A stretch of 64,000 nucleotides of DNA, from positions 104,582,881 to 104,646,880 of the forward strand of contig NC_058519.1 of NCBI RefSeq assembly GCF_904849725.1, given 5' to 3'. This DNA comes from Hordeum vulgare subsp. vulgare (taxonomy: Eukaryota; Streptophyta; Magnoliopsida; Poales; Poaceae). The position numbers and the translations under genes were made by a program. Of the stretch, positions 7,974-20,310 are shown piece by piece (position 1 is the first letter of the stretch; the number at the start of each line of letters is the position of its first letter). Under the pieces are notes generated by a model. The model saw only the letters and a program-made list of their open reading frames with translations. It was not told the DNA's origin and ran no database searches.

Positions 7974-10620
7974 ATGAGGAATTTGAAAGATCCAAGAACT
8001 AAAATCCTGCCTTCCACTAGGAGGATAGGTAAGGAACTGCCATCTAGCTCTGCACTTGATTCACCTTCAGTTTTGAGTAAATTTGCGACTTCACCTCCTG
8101 CTAGAAATCTTGATATGCGCCTGTGCTTGATGATGCTACTTCTTCTTCCCATGATGCTTATGGTGCTATGCTTGATACTATGCCTGATGATGCTATGCTA
8201 GATACTATGCCTGATGATGCTATGCTTGATACTATGCCTGATACTGCTTTGCCACTTGGTGCATTCCTTGATGCACATATTGCTAGAGTTGCTGCTAGAT
8301 GTGATGATGCTTCTGAAACTGCTGATACTATTGAAGTAGAACCTGCTACTATGCCTGAATTGCATGTTATGCCCGATACTCACTATGTTATGGAGGGAGA
8401 GATATCTGAGGATTTTCTTGCGTGTAAGGATAGCTATGATGTTGAGAAACTTCTGCGCAAGTGGAAAGAAAAATCTCAGAACGCTAGGATGAAATACGAC
8501 CCGAAGTTTGCCACTTCACCTATTTTGTGACGGATAAGGATTATGAATTCTCTGTCGACCCTGAGTTAATCACTCTGGTCGAATCTGATCCTTTTCACGG
8601 TTATGAGCCTGAAACGGTTGTAGCCCATCTTACCAAACTGCACGATATAGCCACCCTATTCACTAGTGAGGAAAAGATCCACCACTACTATATGCTCAAG
8701 CTATTTCCTTTCTCGCTAAAGGATGATGCTAAGACCTGGTTCACTTCTCTAGCTCCTCGTTGTGTGCGTAGCCCCCAGGATATGGTCTACTACTTCTCTG
8801 AAAAATATTTCCCTGCCCATAAGAAGCAAGCTGCCTTGCTGGAAATATACAACTTTGCTCAAGCTAAAGAAGAGAGTCTCCCACAAGCTTGGGGGATGCT
8901 CATCCAGCTACTGAATGCTTTGGCTGATCACCCTCTTGAGAAGAATGAAATACTTGATATCTTCTATAATGGACTTACCGATGCTTCCAAAGACCATCTA
9001 GATAGTTGTGCCGGTAGTGTTTTTAGGGAACAACCCGTAGAACAAGCTGAGATTCTGCTGAATGACATCTTGTGCAATGAGAATTCTTGGACTATTCCCG
9101 AACCACCTCCTAAGCCAACTCCGAAGAAAAGAGGTATTCTATTCCTCAGTCCTGAAGATATGCAAGTAGCCAAGAAATCTATGTGAGAGAAAGGCATTAA
9201 ATCTGAAGATGTCAAAAATCTACCACCTATCAAAGAGATCCATGGTCTCGATAACCCGAAACAGGTAGTAGAAGTAAATTCTCTGTGTAGGCTTGATGAG
9301 AGTGATATTCCTTTTCATAAACCTGCTAGCTTATGCATGGATGAATTTGATAAATTCGTTGCCAAACAACAGAGTTTCAATGATTATGTTAGCAGACAAT
9401 TGGAAAAGAATGATCGTATGCTTAGTCATTTAAGTGCTTGTCTGGACAGAAACGTCAACGATCTTAAGCTTCTGAGTAAACATGCCTCTATGGTTACTAC
9501 TCAGGTAGAACAAGTACTTAAAGCTCAGAATGACTTGCTCAATGAGTTGAATGACAATGCCGTCAGAGTCGTCACTAGAGGCGGTAGAATGACCCAGGAA
9601 CATTTGTATCCTGAGGGTCATCCGAAGATAATTGAACAAGATTCTCAAGAAGTTAGCACTGCTGCACCTAGACATCCTAGAAAGAAGAAGAGAGATGATA
9701 GGAACCTGCACGCTAGCAACTCTGTTGCTGCTACACGTGAGAGTCCAAACGATGCCTCTGTCTCTGATGCTGAGACACAATCTGGTGATGAACATGAGCC
9801 TAACTTTGGTGCTAGGAAGCATGGTAAGAAAAGGGAACCATGGGTTCAGAAACCTATGCCCTTTCCTCCCAAACCATCCAAGAAAAAGGATGATGAGGAT
9901 TTTGAACGCTTCGTTGAAATGATCAGACCTGTCTTTCTGCAGATGCGTTTGACGGATATGCTCAAGATGTCTCCGTATGATAAGTACATGAAAGATATTG
10001 TGACTAATAAGAGGAGGATACCCGAGGTTGATATTTCCGCCATGCTTGCTAATTACACTTTCAAGGGTGGAACTCCTAAGAAACTAGGTGATCCCGGTGT
10101 GCCCACTATACCTTGCCCCATTAAAGGCAACTACGTTAGAACTGCATTATGCGATCTTGGAGCCGGTGTTAGTGTTATGCCTCTCTCTCTTTACCATAGA
10201 CTTGAACTGGATAAGTTGACACCCACTGAAATCTCTCTACAAATGGCTGACAAATCAACTGCTTTTCCTATCGGCTTTTGCGAGGATGTGCCTGTTGTGG
10301 TTGCTAACACCACTATCTTAACAGACTTTGTTATCTTGGATATTCCCGAGGACGATGCCATGGCTGTCATCCTCGGAAGACCCTTTTTAAACACCGCAGG
10401 GGCTGGTATAGATTGCAACAAAGGAAATGTCACTTTCCATGTCAACGGTAATGAGCATACGGTGCACTTTCCGAAGACACAATATCGAGTACATTGCATC
10501 AATGCTGTCAAAAAAACTTCATCAATTCTTATTGGGAGCTTTGAATGCCCTATTCCTCGTGTCAAGATGAAGTATGATTTGCTTGTTGGGGAGATACACA
10601 TCCCCATTGAGGTGACCTAG
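7974..10620 (+). pseudogene. gag-pro polyprotein, broken
   Basis: The frame begins M-R-N-L-K-D-P, as in C. A short N-terminal repeat array (three 27-nt units, about 8165-8245) precedes a Retrotrans_gag-type region (about 8590-9060, with K-L-F-P-F-S-L-K-D-D-A-K-T-W-F), a coiled linker and a C-terminal aspartic protease (C-D-L-G-A near 10150, I-L-G-R-P-F-L near 10372). By comparison with C there is a one-base loss near 8116, another near 8528, and an in-frame TGA at 9184-9186. From 9187 to the TAG at 10618 the frame is open. The product would have been particle protein plus maturation protease. No zinc knuckle is obvious. Confidence 0.85.
8165..8245 (+). repeat. 27-nt tandem repeats in the gag N-terminus
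   Basis: There are about three copies of a unit translating as A-M-L-D-T-M-P-D-D. The related array in C (about 43090-43295, minus strand) has a different period of 24 nt. Confidence 0.8.
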
Positions 10621-11246
10621 TGACGATTCGAAAACTCTCCGTCTTCTTTTGTGATTTGAGAAGTTTTGTTGAGGGGATTTGATCAACCCCATTGACGGAT
10701 TTCTTTCGATGACCATGAGATGGATGAATCGAGGAGTCACAACCCTCTGTTCCAAGCTTTCACTTTAGGTTGCTTAGAAGAAAAATGATAGATTTAGTTT
10801 AGTTTTCCCTGTTTTCTGTCTTAGCGTCCGGTGGAAAAGTACCCCGAAAACAGAAGTTCTCCGAACGCTGTGAAAATCAAGTATGAGTTTTTCTGGATTT
10901 TTTGAAAAATACTGGGACAAAGAGTGTGTTTGGGGCCACACCAGTGGGCCACAAGCCCTAGGGGCGCGGGCACCCCCTGGCCGCGCCACCCAGGCCTGTG
11001 GGGCCCACAGGCACCCCCTCCACTCATTCTTGCTCTCATCCGCTTCTCCTACCTCCAAAAAAAATCGTTTCGCAGCTCAAACCCGTGTTCTTGCTCCTCT
11101 TGGTGGGATTTTCGATCTCTTTCCACAAATCACCGTTCTCCGAACTGTTTTGGGGAAATTACTCCTTGGTAAGTGACTCCTCCATTGGTCCAATTAGGTT
11201 TTGCTCTAGTGCCTTATACTCCACGTATTTTTGTTGCCTTGGTGAC
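10621..11246 (+). other. E2 spacer between gag-pro and ORF2
   Basis: Non-coding; it aligns with 508-1130 of E1. It is interrupted after GTGAC (11242-11246) by a solo LTR and resumes at 12792 through 12964, just before the ORF2 start. Confidence 0.65.
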
Positions 11247-12791
11247 TGATACGTCTCCAACGTATCTATAATTTTTGATGGTTTCATGCTATTATCTTGT
11301 CAAACTTTGGATATTTTGCATGCCTTTTATTTATTTTCTGGGACTAACTTATTAATCCAGTGTCAAGTGCCAGTTCCTGTTTTTTCCATGTTTCTGACCC
11401 TTTTCAGAGGAGATTTTGAAACGGAGTCCAAATGGAAGAAAATCCCCGAAAAGAATTTTTCTGGAACGGAAGAAGATCGGGGGACTTGGGAGCCAAGCCA
11501 GAAGAGCCCCAGGGGTCCCACAAGCCCCCACTCCGCGGCCAGGGGGCGCGCCATGCAGGCTTGTGGGCCCCCTGGAGGTCCCCTGACCTAGATCTTGCGC
11601 CTATATATTCCCAAATATTCCCAAAAAAATCAGAGGACGACCGCAATCACTTTTCCGCCGCCACAAGCTTCTGTCTCCACAAGATCCCATCTGGGGCACG
11701 TCCTGGTGCCCTACCGAACGGGGATTCGGACACAGAAGGCTTCTCCATCAACACCATGACCTCTCCGATGATGCGTGAGTAGTTCACCATAGACCTACGG
11801 GTCCATAGCTAGTAACTAGATGGCTTCTTCTCTCTCTTGGATCTTCAATACAATGTTCTCCATGATCTTCATGGAGATCTATCCGATGTAATCTTCTTTT
11901 GCGGTGTGTTTGTCGAGATCCGTTGAATTGTGGATTTATGATCAGATTATCTATGAATCTTATTTGAGTTTCTTCTGATCTCTCTTATGCATGATTTCAT
12001 ATCCTTGTAATTATCTTCGAGTTGTGGGTTTTGTTTGGCCAACTAGATCTATGATTCTTTTCATGGGATAAGTGCTTGGTTTTGGGTTCATACCATGCGG
12101 TGACCTCACCCAGTGACAGAAGGGGTAGCGAGGCACGTATCGTGTTGTTGCCATCAAGGGTAAAAAGATGGGGTTTTCATCATTGGTTTGAGATTATCCC
12201 TCTACATCATGTCATCTTGCTTAAAGCGTTACTCTGTTCGTCATGAACTCAATACACTAGATGCATGCTGGATAGCGGTTGATGTGTGGAGTAATAGTAG
12301 TAGATGCAGAAAGTATCGGTCTACTTGTCTCGGACGTGATACCTATATGCTAGATCATTGCCTTAGATATCGTCATGACTTTGCGAGGTTCTATCAATTG
12401 CTTGACAGTAATTTGTTCACCCACCGTAATACTTGCTATTTTGAGAGAAGCCTCTAGTGAACACTATGGCCCCCAGGGTCTACTCCACACCATATTTTCA
12501 TCCTTACACTTTTTACTTCGTTGCACTTTCCGCCTTCAGATCTCACTTTGCCAACAATCTTGAAGGGATTGACAACACCTTTGAAGCGTTGGGTGCAAGC
12601 TTGTTTGTGTTTGCGCAGGTACTCTGGACTTGACGAGACCCTCCTTCTCGATCGATACCTTGGTTCTCAAACTGAGGGAAATACTTACTGCTCCTGTGCT
12701 GCATCACCCTTTCCTCTTCAAGGGAAAAACCAACGCAAGCCCAATCTCCGTCAACGTGTCAATTTCTGGCGCTGTTGTTTGAGAAGTAGCA
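11247..12791 (+). mobile_element. Solo LTR of family Y, TSD GTGAC
   Basis: This 1545-bp LTR starts TGATACGTCTCCAACG and ends GAAGTAGCA. It is flanked by perfect copies of GTGAC (11242-11246 and 12792-12796). Removing it with one TSD restores the spacer seen in E1 (CCTTGGTGACC...GTTCTTGAGC). It aligns along its length with the LTRs of A (25278-26827) and B (33230-34771) on the other strand. A solo LTR is the usual product of LTR-LTR recombination. Confidence 0.93.
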
Positions 12792-12964
12792 GTGACCATG
12801 TTCTTGAGCTTTGTATGCTGATTTTAGCTGGTCCCAAGTAGTTTTGATGCGTAATATGGTCTCTAGGCACTTGTGGGAGTAGTTGCTATGAGTTTCGTTG
12901 AGCCTTATTCACTTTTCCTTAGAATCACTAAAAATTTCAGAAATTGAGATAGAAAAGGGAAAAG

Positions 12965-14027
12965 ATGAGGAGGTTCTTGAGAGGCTCGTCAAGCCGTGAC
13001 CCCAAGGATGATGGGAGTGAGAAGAAGCCCAAGTATCCGGTCCCTCGAGTCGCAGAAGTTCGAGCGTGGGAGTGGCCAAGCGACGTGTTCTTACGCGCCG
13101 CTGGAATTTATGAGAACTTTTATCACTTGGTGGAGAATGCAGGCCTTACCGCCTTCGTTGAAGATAAGTATTCACAATACCTCCTCCTCACTAATATCTT
13201 CGTACAAAGCTTTAACTTCTATCCGAGGAAGAATCCTCCTATGGTTGAGTTTAAACTTTATGATGTCCCCCAGCGCATGTCATTCCAGGATTTTTGCAAT
13301 GTTTGCAAATTACCTTACGTTGGGGCTATTCACGAACCTCGTGCACGGGACTTGGAAGCTTTCATCGATACAATTGCTGTAGGAGAGGAGAGAGGAGTGT
13401 CTTGCGCTAGAGCTGCTAGCATTCATTTTCCCGTGCTTCGGTACTTCTCACTATTTGTGGGAAAAGTTTTGATTGGCCGTGGGAAAGCTGGGTCACTTAG
13501 TTCCCCAGATCTTGCAGTCTTGCACGAAGCCCTTTATAGCGATACAACTTATAGCTTGGGCGCTATAGTAGCTCAACGGTTGAACCTTAACCGTTCTAAA
13601 GGTGTTGTCTATGGAGGTATCTATGCTACCCGTCTTGCCAGACACTTTGAGATACCCATTAGACTGTAGGAAGAAGAAGAGATTCTTCTTCCCGAGATAT
13701 ATATAGATTATGATAGCATGGTTTGCCATGACTTTCTTGATAGAGATATAGGTGGAAGGATGATTTATAACCTGGTATTTAGTCAGGGTACTCGTGACTT
13801 TGCCTGCTCCTCCTTTGTTCAATCTTCATGCAGGCAGGTACACTATTACGCCCTCGGACATCTATGCATATTGGGGCCTAGCCCAACCACAGGTGCCCGT
13901 GCCCGAGCCACCAGTCGAGTACCAGACGCCAGTTTATCAGTGGGAGCGAGAGGAGCTCACACAACAGTGGCATCCTCAGTCCACTCCGGAGTACCCCGGA
14001 GCTAGTTATTTCCCTCCTTGGGAGTAG
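12965..14027 (+). pseudogene. ORF2 of E2, broken
   Basis: The open part (12965-13669) matches the intact ORF2 at 2588 with many substitutions and a small insertion near residue 18. A TAG at 13667-13669 stops it after H-F-E-I-P-I-R-L. Translation continues in the same frame until an 8-nt loss around 13793 shifts it, after which 13794-14027 encodes the proline-rich C-terminus ending Y-F-P-P-W-E. The strong protein-level similarity despite nucleotide divergence suggests the ORF was under constraint before this copy died. Confidence 0.85.
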
Positions 14028-15970
14028 ACCAAGTTAGGCCAAAAGCCTAAGCTTGGGGGAGTACGTGTTGTCACCGACTTTACATTCTTGCTTATGCTTT
14101 CACTTTGTTAGCCGGTGTTCACACTTTGCCACTGTATCATCCATGCTAGTTTGCTTTCTTTTTCTCGTTTTCTTTTCGTGTGTCTCTCTAGTTTGAAGAA
14201 AAACCAAAAAGATTTTCTTTTTCTTCTTTTGCTTGTTGGGAGCTTTCCCGTGTAGATAGTTTTCTTTTTTTCTTTGGGTCAAGGTAGAAGATATTGGTTA
14301 CAATGTTTAGTGGCTCTTGCATGCATACCTGTTTAGCTTTCAAAGAGCCATATTACTTTGTCTTGTCCTTTGTGTTTGCCTGCAGATTCCAGCTTTAGTC
14401 CAATGCACGAGCACGGTTATTATTGTTCACATCGTTCGGTCGTGCAAGTGAAATACAATAATGACGATATATGATGAAGTGACTGAGCCTGGAAAAGCTG
14501 GTATGGACTCGATCTATTTTGTTTTTGTAAATATGACTTGCTCATCATGCCTGATTCAGCTTTGTTGTGAGAGAAACATGTTTGCAATGACAACTTAGAG
14601 ATCATAGTTGCTTATGCCATCTTATTTAGCTAGGAGCTTATAATGGTTTGTCTTGGTTGCCAACATGAATGATTGAGATGACTATGATGTAGTATGATAG
14701 GATGGTATCCTCCTTTGAATGCTTCAAGTGGCTTGACTTGGCGCATGCTCACGCATGTAGTTGAAACAAAATCAACATAGCCTCTATGATGTTCATGTTC
14801 ATGGTGATTTATGTCCTACTCATGCTTGCACTCAATGCTAGTTAATCTCAATGCATTTTGATGACTGTTGTCGCTCTCTAGTTGGTCGCTTCCCAGTCTT
14901 TTGCTAGCCTTCACTTGTACTAAGGGAGAATACTGCTTGTGCATCCACTTCCATAAACCCAACGTTGTGCCATATGAGTCCACTATACCTACGTATGTGC
15001 GGTATCTACCTGCCGTTCCAAGTAAATTTGCATGTGCCACTCTCTAAATATTCAAGAAATAATCTGTTTTGCATGCCCGAACCGCTCATGTGGTGACAGG
15101 GGGCTATTGATGTCTTCCATGCTAGGCGTGTTATCCTCGATATGTGTTTATTCACTATCATTCACGAGAAAGGGGCCGGTAATTGGAATTCCCAGTTCCA
15201 TACTCAAATCGAAAAGATAATTGCAAACAAAACTCCCCCAGGATTGATGTTGGTATGGACGGTACCCGAGGATTCGGCTAGCCGTGGAGTGTGATTGATT
15301 GGTGGGGGGGGGAGTCAAAACTTTACTTTTTTGTTTGGGAACCGCCTATAGCATGTGTAGCATGGAAGATGTTGAGAACTCTTAGTCATTGCGTTGACAA
15401 TGAAAGCATGCCACCCAAAATTATTATCTCTGTTTTAAAAGCTTGAGCTCTGGCACCTCAGCAAGTCAATGCTTCCCTCTGCGAAGGGCCTGTCTATTTA
15501 TGTTCCTCTTGAGTCATCCTCCTCTTATAAAAGCACCAATTGGAGAGCACCTCTGTCATTTTTATACTTTGCTTATAACTGTGTTGAGTATGACTATGAC
15601 TAGATCTTCATTGCCTTGAATTACAATGTTTAGTCAGCCCTTGGTCTTTGAAGGTGCTCTGCATTTATGTTTTGCGGTCTCAGAAAGAGCTAGCGAGATA
15701 CCATCTATTTGTACTGCTTCATTTTGTTTTTATTGAAGTGTTGACACTTGAGGCTTATTATTATTTGCTCGCTAGGTGATTATGCCATTGATATGAGTTT
15801 ACCGTGAGACCTAGATGTCATTTGCTTATGTGGTTTGATTGTGATCTTGCTGAAATTCTGGTTGTGAGTTAGACATAGTTGCAACAACAAGATCAAATAG
15901 AGTTTGTCAAAGTTTTTCTTTTGTCTCTCTCAGTTTGTCAACTGAGTTGCTTGAGGACAAGCAAGGCTTT
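14028..15970 (+). other. E2 3' untranslated region
   Basis: About 1.9 kb without conserved coding frames. An internal polypurine-like copy lies at 14049-14060. The block around 14930-15250 (ending GGTACCCGAGGATTCGGCTA) is shared with E1, C and H. Confidence 0.7.
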
Positions 15971-15984
15971 AAGCTTGGGGGATT
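15971..15984 (+). other. Polypurine tract of E2
   Basis: AAGCTTGGGGGATT lies directly before the LTR start TGATACGTC. This is the position of the plus-strand primer in LTR retrotransposons. Confidence 0.85.
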
Positions 15985-18900
15985 TGATACGTCTTCGTCA
16001 TATCTACTTACCGAACTCTTTTGCCCATGTTTTGGACTCAAATTTGCATGATTTGAATGGAACTAACCCGGACTGACGCTGTTTTCAGCAGAATTGCCAT
16101 GGTGTTGTTTTTGTGCAGAAATAAAAGTTCTCGGAACGTCCTGAAAATTTACGGAGATTTTTTCTGGAATAAAAGAAAAATACCTGCGCAAAGATATACG
16201 GAGGGGGCATGCGAGTGGGCCACAAGCCCACAGGCCGCGGCCACCCCCTATGGCCACGCCATGCAGGCTTGTGAGGCCCACGTGGCACCACCGCGCCCAA
16301 TCTCAGCTCTATATCTTCCGTTTCACCTGGAAAAAAAAATTAGAGAGAAGGATTCATCGCGTTTTGCGATACGGAGGCGCCGCCACATCCTGTTCTTCAT
16401 CTCGAGGGTAGATGTGGAGTCCATTTCGGGCTCCGGAGAGGGGAAATCGTCGCCATCATCATCAACAACCTTTCTCCATCGACAATTCGATGATGCTCTT
16501 AATCGTTCGTGAGTAATCTCATCGTAGGCTTGCTGGACGGTGATGAGTTGGATGAGATCTATCATGTAATCAAGTTAGTTCTTGACGGGGATTGATCCCT
16601 AGTATCCACTATGTTCTAGATTAATGTTGCTACTACTTGGCTATGCTTAATGCTTGTCACTAGGGCCCGAGTGCCATGATTTCAGATCTGAACCTATTAT
16701 GTTGTCGCCAATATATGTGTGTTTTAGATCCTATCTTGCAAGTTGTAGTCACCTACTATGTGTTATGACCCGACAACCCCGGAGTGACAATAGCCGGAAC
16801 CACTCCCGGAGATGACCATAGTATGAGGAGTGATGACCCGCAAGTATAGGGGATCAATCGTAGTCCTTTCGATAAGTAAGAGTGTCGAACCCAACGGGGA
16901 GCAGAAGGCTCTGATAAGCGGATTTCAGCAAGGTAATAACTGCAAGCACTGAAAGTAGCGGTAAGAAGTGATTGTGTAGCGAGGTGAAACGTAGCGAGCA
17001 AAAAGTAACAAGTAACAAGTAGTACAAACGGTGCAGCAAGTGGCCCAATCCCTTTTGTAGTAAGGGACAAGCCTGAACAAAGTCTTATAGGAGGAAAAAC
17101 GCTCCCGAGGACACACGGGAATTTCTGTCATGCTAGTTTCATCATGTTCATATGATTCACGTTCTTTACTTTGATAGTTTGATATGTGGGTGGACCGGCG
17201 CTTGGGTACTGCCCTTACTTGGACAAGCATCCCACTTATGATTAACCTCTCTCGCAAGCATCCGCAACTACAAAAGAAGAATTAAGACAAAGTCTAACCA
17301 TAGCATTAAACTAGTGGATCCAAATCAGCCCCTCACGAAGCAACACATAGATTGGGGTTTAAGCTTCTGTCACTCCAGCAACCCATCATCTACTTACTAC
17401 TTCCCAATGCCTTCCTCTAGGCCCAAATATGGTGAAGTGTTATGTAGTCGACGTTCACATAACACCACTAGAGAAAACAACATACATCATACCAAAATAC
17501 CGAACGAATATCAAATTCACATGACTATTATTAACATGACTTATCCCATGTCCTCAAGAACAAAAGTAACTACTCACAAAACATAATAATAATCATGTTC
17601 AGAGGTGTAATGAATAGCATCAAGGATCTGAACATAAACTCTTCGACCAAGTAATCCAACTAGCATCAACTACAAAGAGTAATCAACACTACTAGCAACC
17701 TTATAAGTACCAATCGGAGTTGCGAGACGAAGATTGGTTACAAGAGATGAACTAGGGATTGTAGAGGAGATGGTGCTGATGAATATGTTGATGAAGATGC
17801 CTCCCCTCCGACGAGAGGAGTGTTGGTGATGACGATGGCGACGATTTCCCCCTCCGGGACGGAAGTTTCCCCGGCAGGATCGTCCTGCCGGAGCTCTAGA
17901 TTGGATCTGCTCAAGTTCCGCCTCGTGGCGGCGGCGAAACCACGAAAAAGCTCCCGATTGATTTTTTTCCAGACCAGGACGCTTCATATAGCAAAAGAGG
18001 GGGGCTAGTGGGTCGTCAGGCAGCCCACAAGCTTGCCCTGCGCCACCAGGGGGGTGGTGGCGGTGGGCAAGCTTGTGGAGCCCTGGTGGCCCCCCTCCGG
18101 TAGGTCTTTCGCCCAGTATTTTTTATATAATCCAGAAAAAATCCACGTAACTTTTCAGGGCATTTGGAGATGTGCAGAATAGTGGACTAGGATTTGCTCC
18201 TTTTCAAGTCCAGAATTCCAGCTGCTTGAATTCTCCCTCTGCAAATAAACCTTGCAAAATAAGAGAGGAAAGGCATAAATATGGTACCACAAGTATTATA
18301 ACAGCCCAAAAAGCAATAAATATCAACATGAAAGCATGATGCAAAATGGGAGTATCAAGGAGTTCATGTATTCACCGCGTGTTAATGCGTTGGTCCGGTT
18401 CTTTATTAAAAGGAGAACCTTAATATCCCGTAGTTTCCATTAGGACCCCGCTGCCACGAGAGGGATGGACAATAGATGTCATGCAAGTTCTTTTCCCTAG
18501 GCACGTATGACTACATACGGAATACATGCCTACATTAGATTGACAAACGGGAGCTAGTAACTTATCTCTCCGTGTTATAGCTGTTACATGATGAATCACA
18601 TCCGTCATACTCATCCATCACCGATCCACTTCCTACGAGTCTTTTACTACTGGTTCTCGCTACGTTACTTTGCCTAGGCTTGTCCATTGCTACAAGAGGG
18701 ATTGGGCCACTTTGCTGATGCTGTCACTACTGTTGTTACTTGTTACTTTGCTGCTGCTGCTACTGCTGTTCCTTGCTATTCCGCTGTTACTTGTTGCAAG
18801 ACTTTGATGGAGCCGTAGTCGGGGAAGCATTCTTCTCAAGAATAATCCCTCGTCCACGTGCTGGCGCCTTTGATACAACAGTTAGGAATAGTCTGCCTTG

Positions 18901-19115
18901 TCACCAGATAGTTTGTGGCACCGTTGCTATCATACTACCTTTCTACTGATACTCTGCTTGCAGACACTAATCTTTCAGGTGTGGTTGAATCTAACACATT
19001 CAGCTGCTAATACTTGAGAATATTCTTTCGCCTCCTGTCTTGGCGAATGAATAAATTTGGGTTGAATACTCTACCCTCGAAAACTGCTGCGATCCCATAT
19101 GCTTGTGGGACATCA
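15985..19115 (+). repeat. E2 3' LTR, interrupted by a solo LTR
   Basis: It starts TGATACGTCTTCGTCATATC and ends GTGGGACATCA. After removing the insert at 16831-18357 and one TSD copy, the LTR is about 1599 bp. It is related to the LTRs of C (1669 and 1675 bp). The trinucleotide-rich block lies at about 18710-18790. Confidence 0.88.
16831..18357 (-). mobile_element. Solo LTR of another family, TSD AGGAG
   Basis: This 1527-bp insertion is flanked by perfect AGGAG (16826-16830 and 18358-18362). Removing it restores the LTR sequence seen uninterrupted at 7130-7145. The ends are TG...CA. Read on the minus strand it starts TGATACTCCCATTTTGCATC and ends ACTTGCGGGTCATCA, which is the likely transcriptional orientation. 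No internal coding domain remains. The frames at 17314 and 17670 are unlikely to be genes. Confidence 0.92.
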
Positions 19116-20295
19116 TGCATGAACAAATTACTGCCAAGCAATTGATAGAACCACGCAAAGTCATGACGATATCTAAGGCAATGATCATACATATAGGCAT
19201 CACGTCCGAGACAAGTAGACCGATACTTTCTGCATCTACTACTATTACTCCACACATCGACCGCTATCCAGCATGCATCTAGTGTATTGAGTTCATGACG
19301 AACAGAGTAACGCTTTAAGCAAGATGACATGATGTAGAGGGATAATCTCAAACCAATGATGAAAACCCCATCTTTTTACCCTTGATGGCAACAACATGAT
19401 GCGTGCCTCGCTACCCCTTCTGTCACCGGGTGAGGTCATCGCACGGTATGAACCCAAAACCAAGCACTTCTACCATTGCAAGAATCATAGATCTAGTTGG
19501 CCAGACAAAACCCACAACTCGAAGAGAATTACAAGGATTTGAAATCATGCATAAGAGAGATCAGAAGAAATTCAAATAAGATTCATAGATAATCTGATTA
19601 TAAATCCACAATTCATCGGATCTCGACAAACACACCGCAAAAGAAGATTACATCGGATAGATCTCCATGAAGATCATGGAGAACTTTGTATTGAAGATCC
19701 AAGAGAGATAAGAAGCCATCTAGTTACTAACTATGGACCCGTAGGTCTATGGTTAACTACTCATGCATCATCGGAGAGGTCATGGTCTTGATGGAGAAGC
19801 CCTCCGTGTCTGAATCCCCCCTCCGGCAGGGCACCAGAACGTGCCCCAGATGGGATCTTGCGGAGACAGAAGATTGCGGCGGCGGAAAAGTACTTCCGAT
19901 GATCTCCTGATTTTTTTGGAATTTTTGGGAATATATAGGCGAAAGACCTAGGGCGAATGGCGTCCAGGGGGCCCACAAGCCTGGATGGCGCGGCCTCCCC
20001 CCGGCCACGTGGTGGGGGCTTGTGGGCCCCCTGAGGCTCCCCTGCCTTGGTTCCCTAGTTCCCGATCTTCTTCCGTTCCAGAAAAAGTCTTTTCGGGGAT
20101 TTTCTTCCGTTTGGACTCCGTTTCAAAATCCCCTCTGAAAGGGGTAAAAAACATGGAAAAAACAGGAACTGGCACTTGGCACCGAGTTAATAAGTTAGTC
20201 CCAAAAAATATATAAAAGGCATGCGAAACATCCAAAGTTTGACAAGATAATAGCATGAAACCATAAAAAATTATAGATACATTGGAGACGTATCA
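19116..20295 (-). repeat. Element A 3' LTR, cut at the E2 border
   Basis: It aligns with 25650-26827. It begins directly after the E2 LTR end with TGCATGAACAAATTAC. The first 372 bases of the full LTR (as at 25278-25649) are absent and predicted to lie left of E1. It ends GGAGACGTATCA. Confidence 0.85.
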
Positions 20296-20310
20296 AGCAT
20301 CCGTAAGCTT
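20296..20310 (-). other. Polypurine tract of A, mutated
   Basis: On the minus strand the sequence is AAGCTTACGGATGCT; B has AAGCTTGGGGATGCT at the same place. The G-run is broken in A. Confidence 0.75.

Larger units (their letters stand above)
6703..19115 (+). mobile_element. Element E2: family X LTR retrotransposon, gag-pro + ORF2, no pol
   Basis: Layout: 5'-truncated LTR (6703-7895), primer site, gag-pro pseudogene, spacer, ORF2 pseudogene, 3' UTR, polypurine tract, 3' LTR (15985-19115). Two foreign solo LTRs are inserted at 11247-12791 and 16831-18357. No reverse transcriptase, RNase H or integrase motif appears between gag-pro and ORF2, so this family looks structurally non-autonomous. 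The right flank begins TGCAT inside a family Y LTR. Confidence 0.85.
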
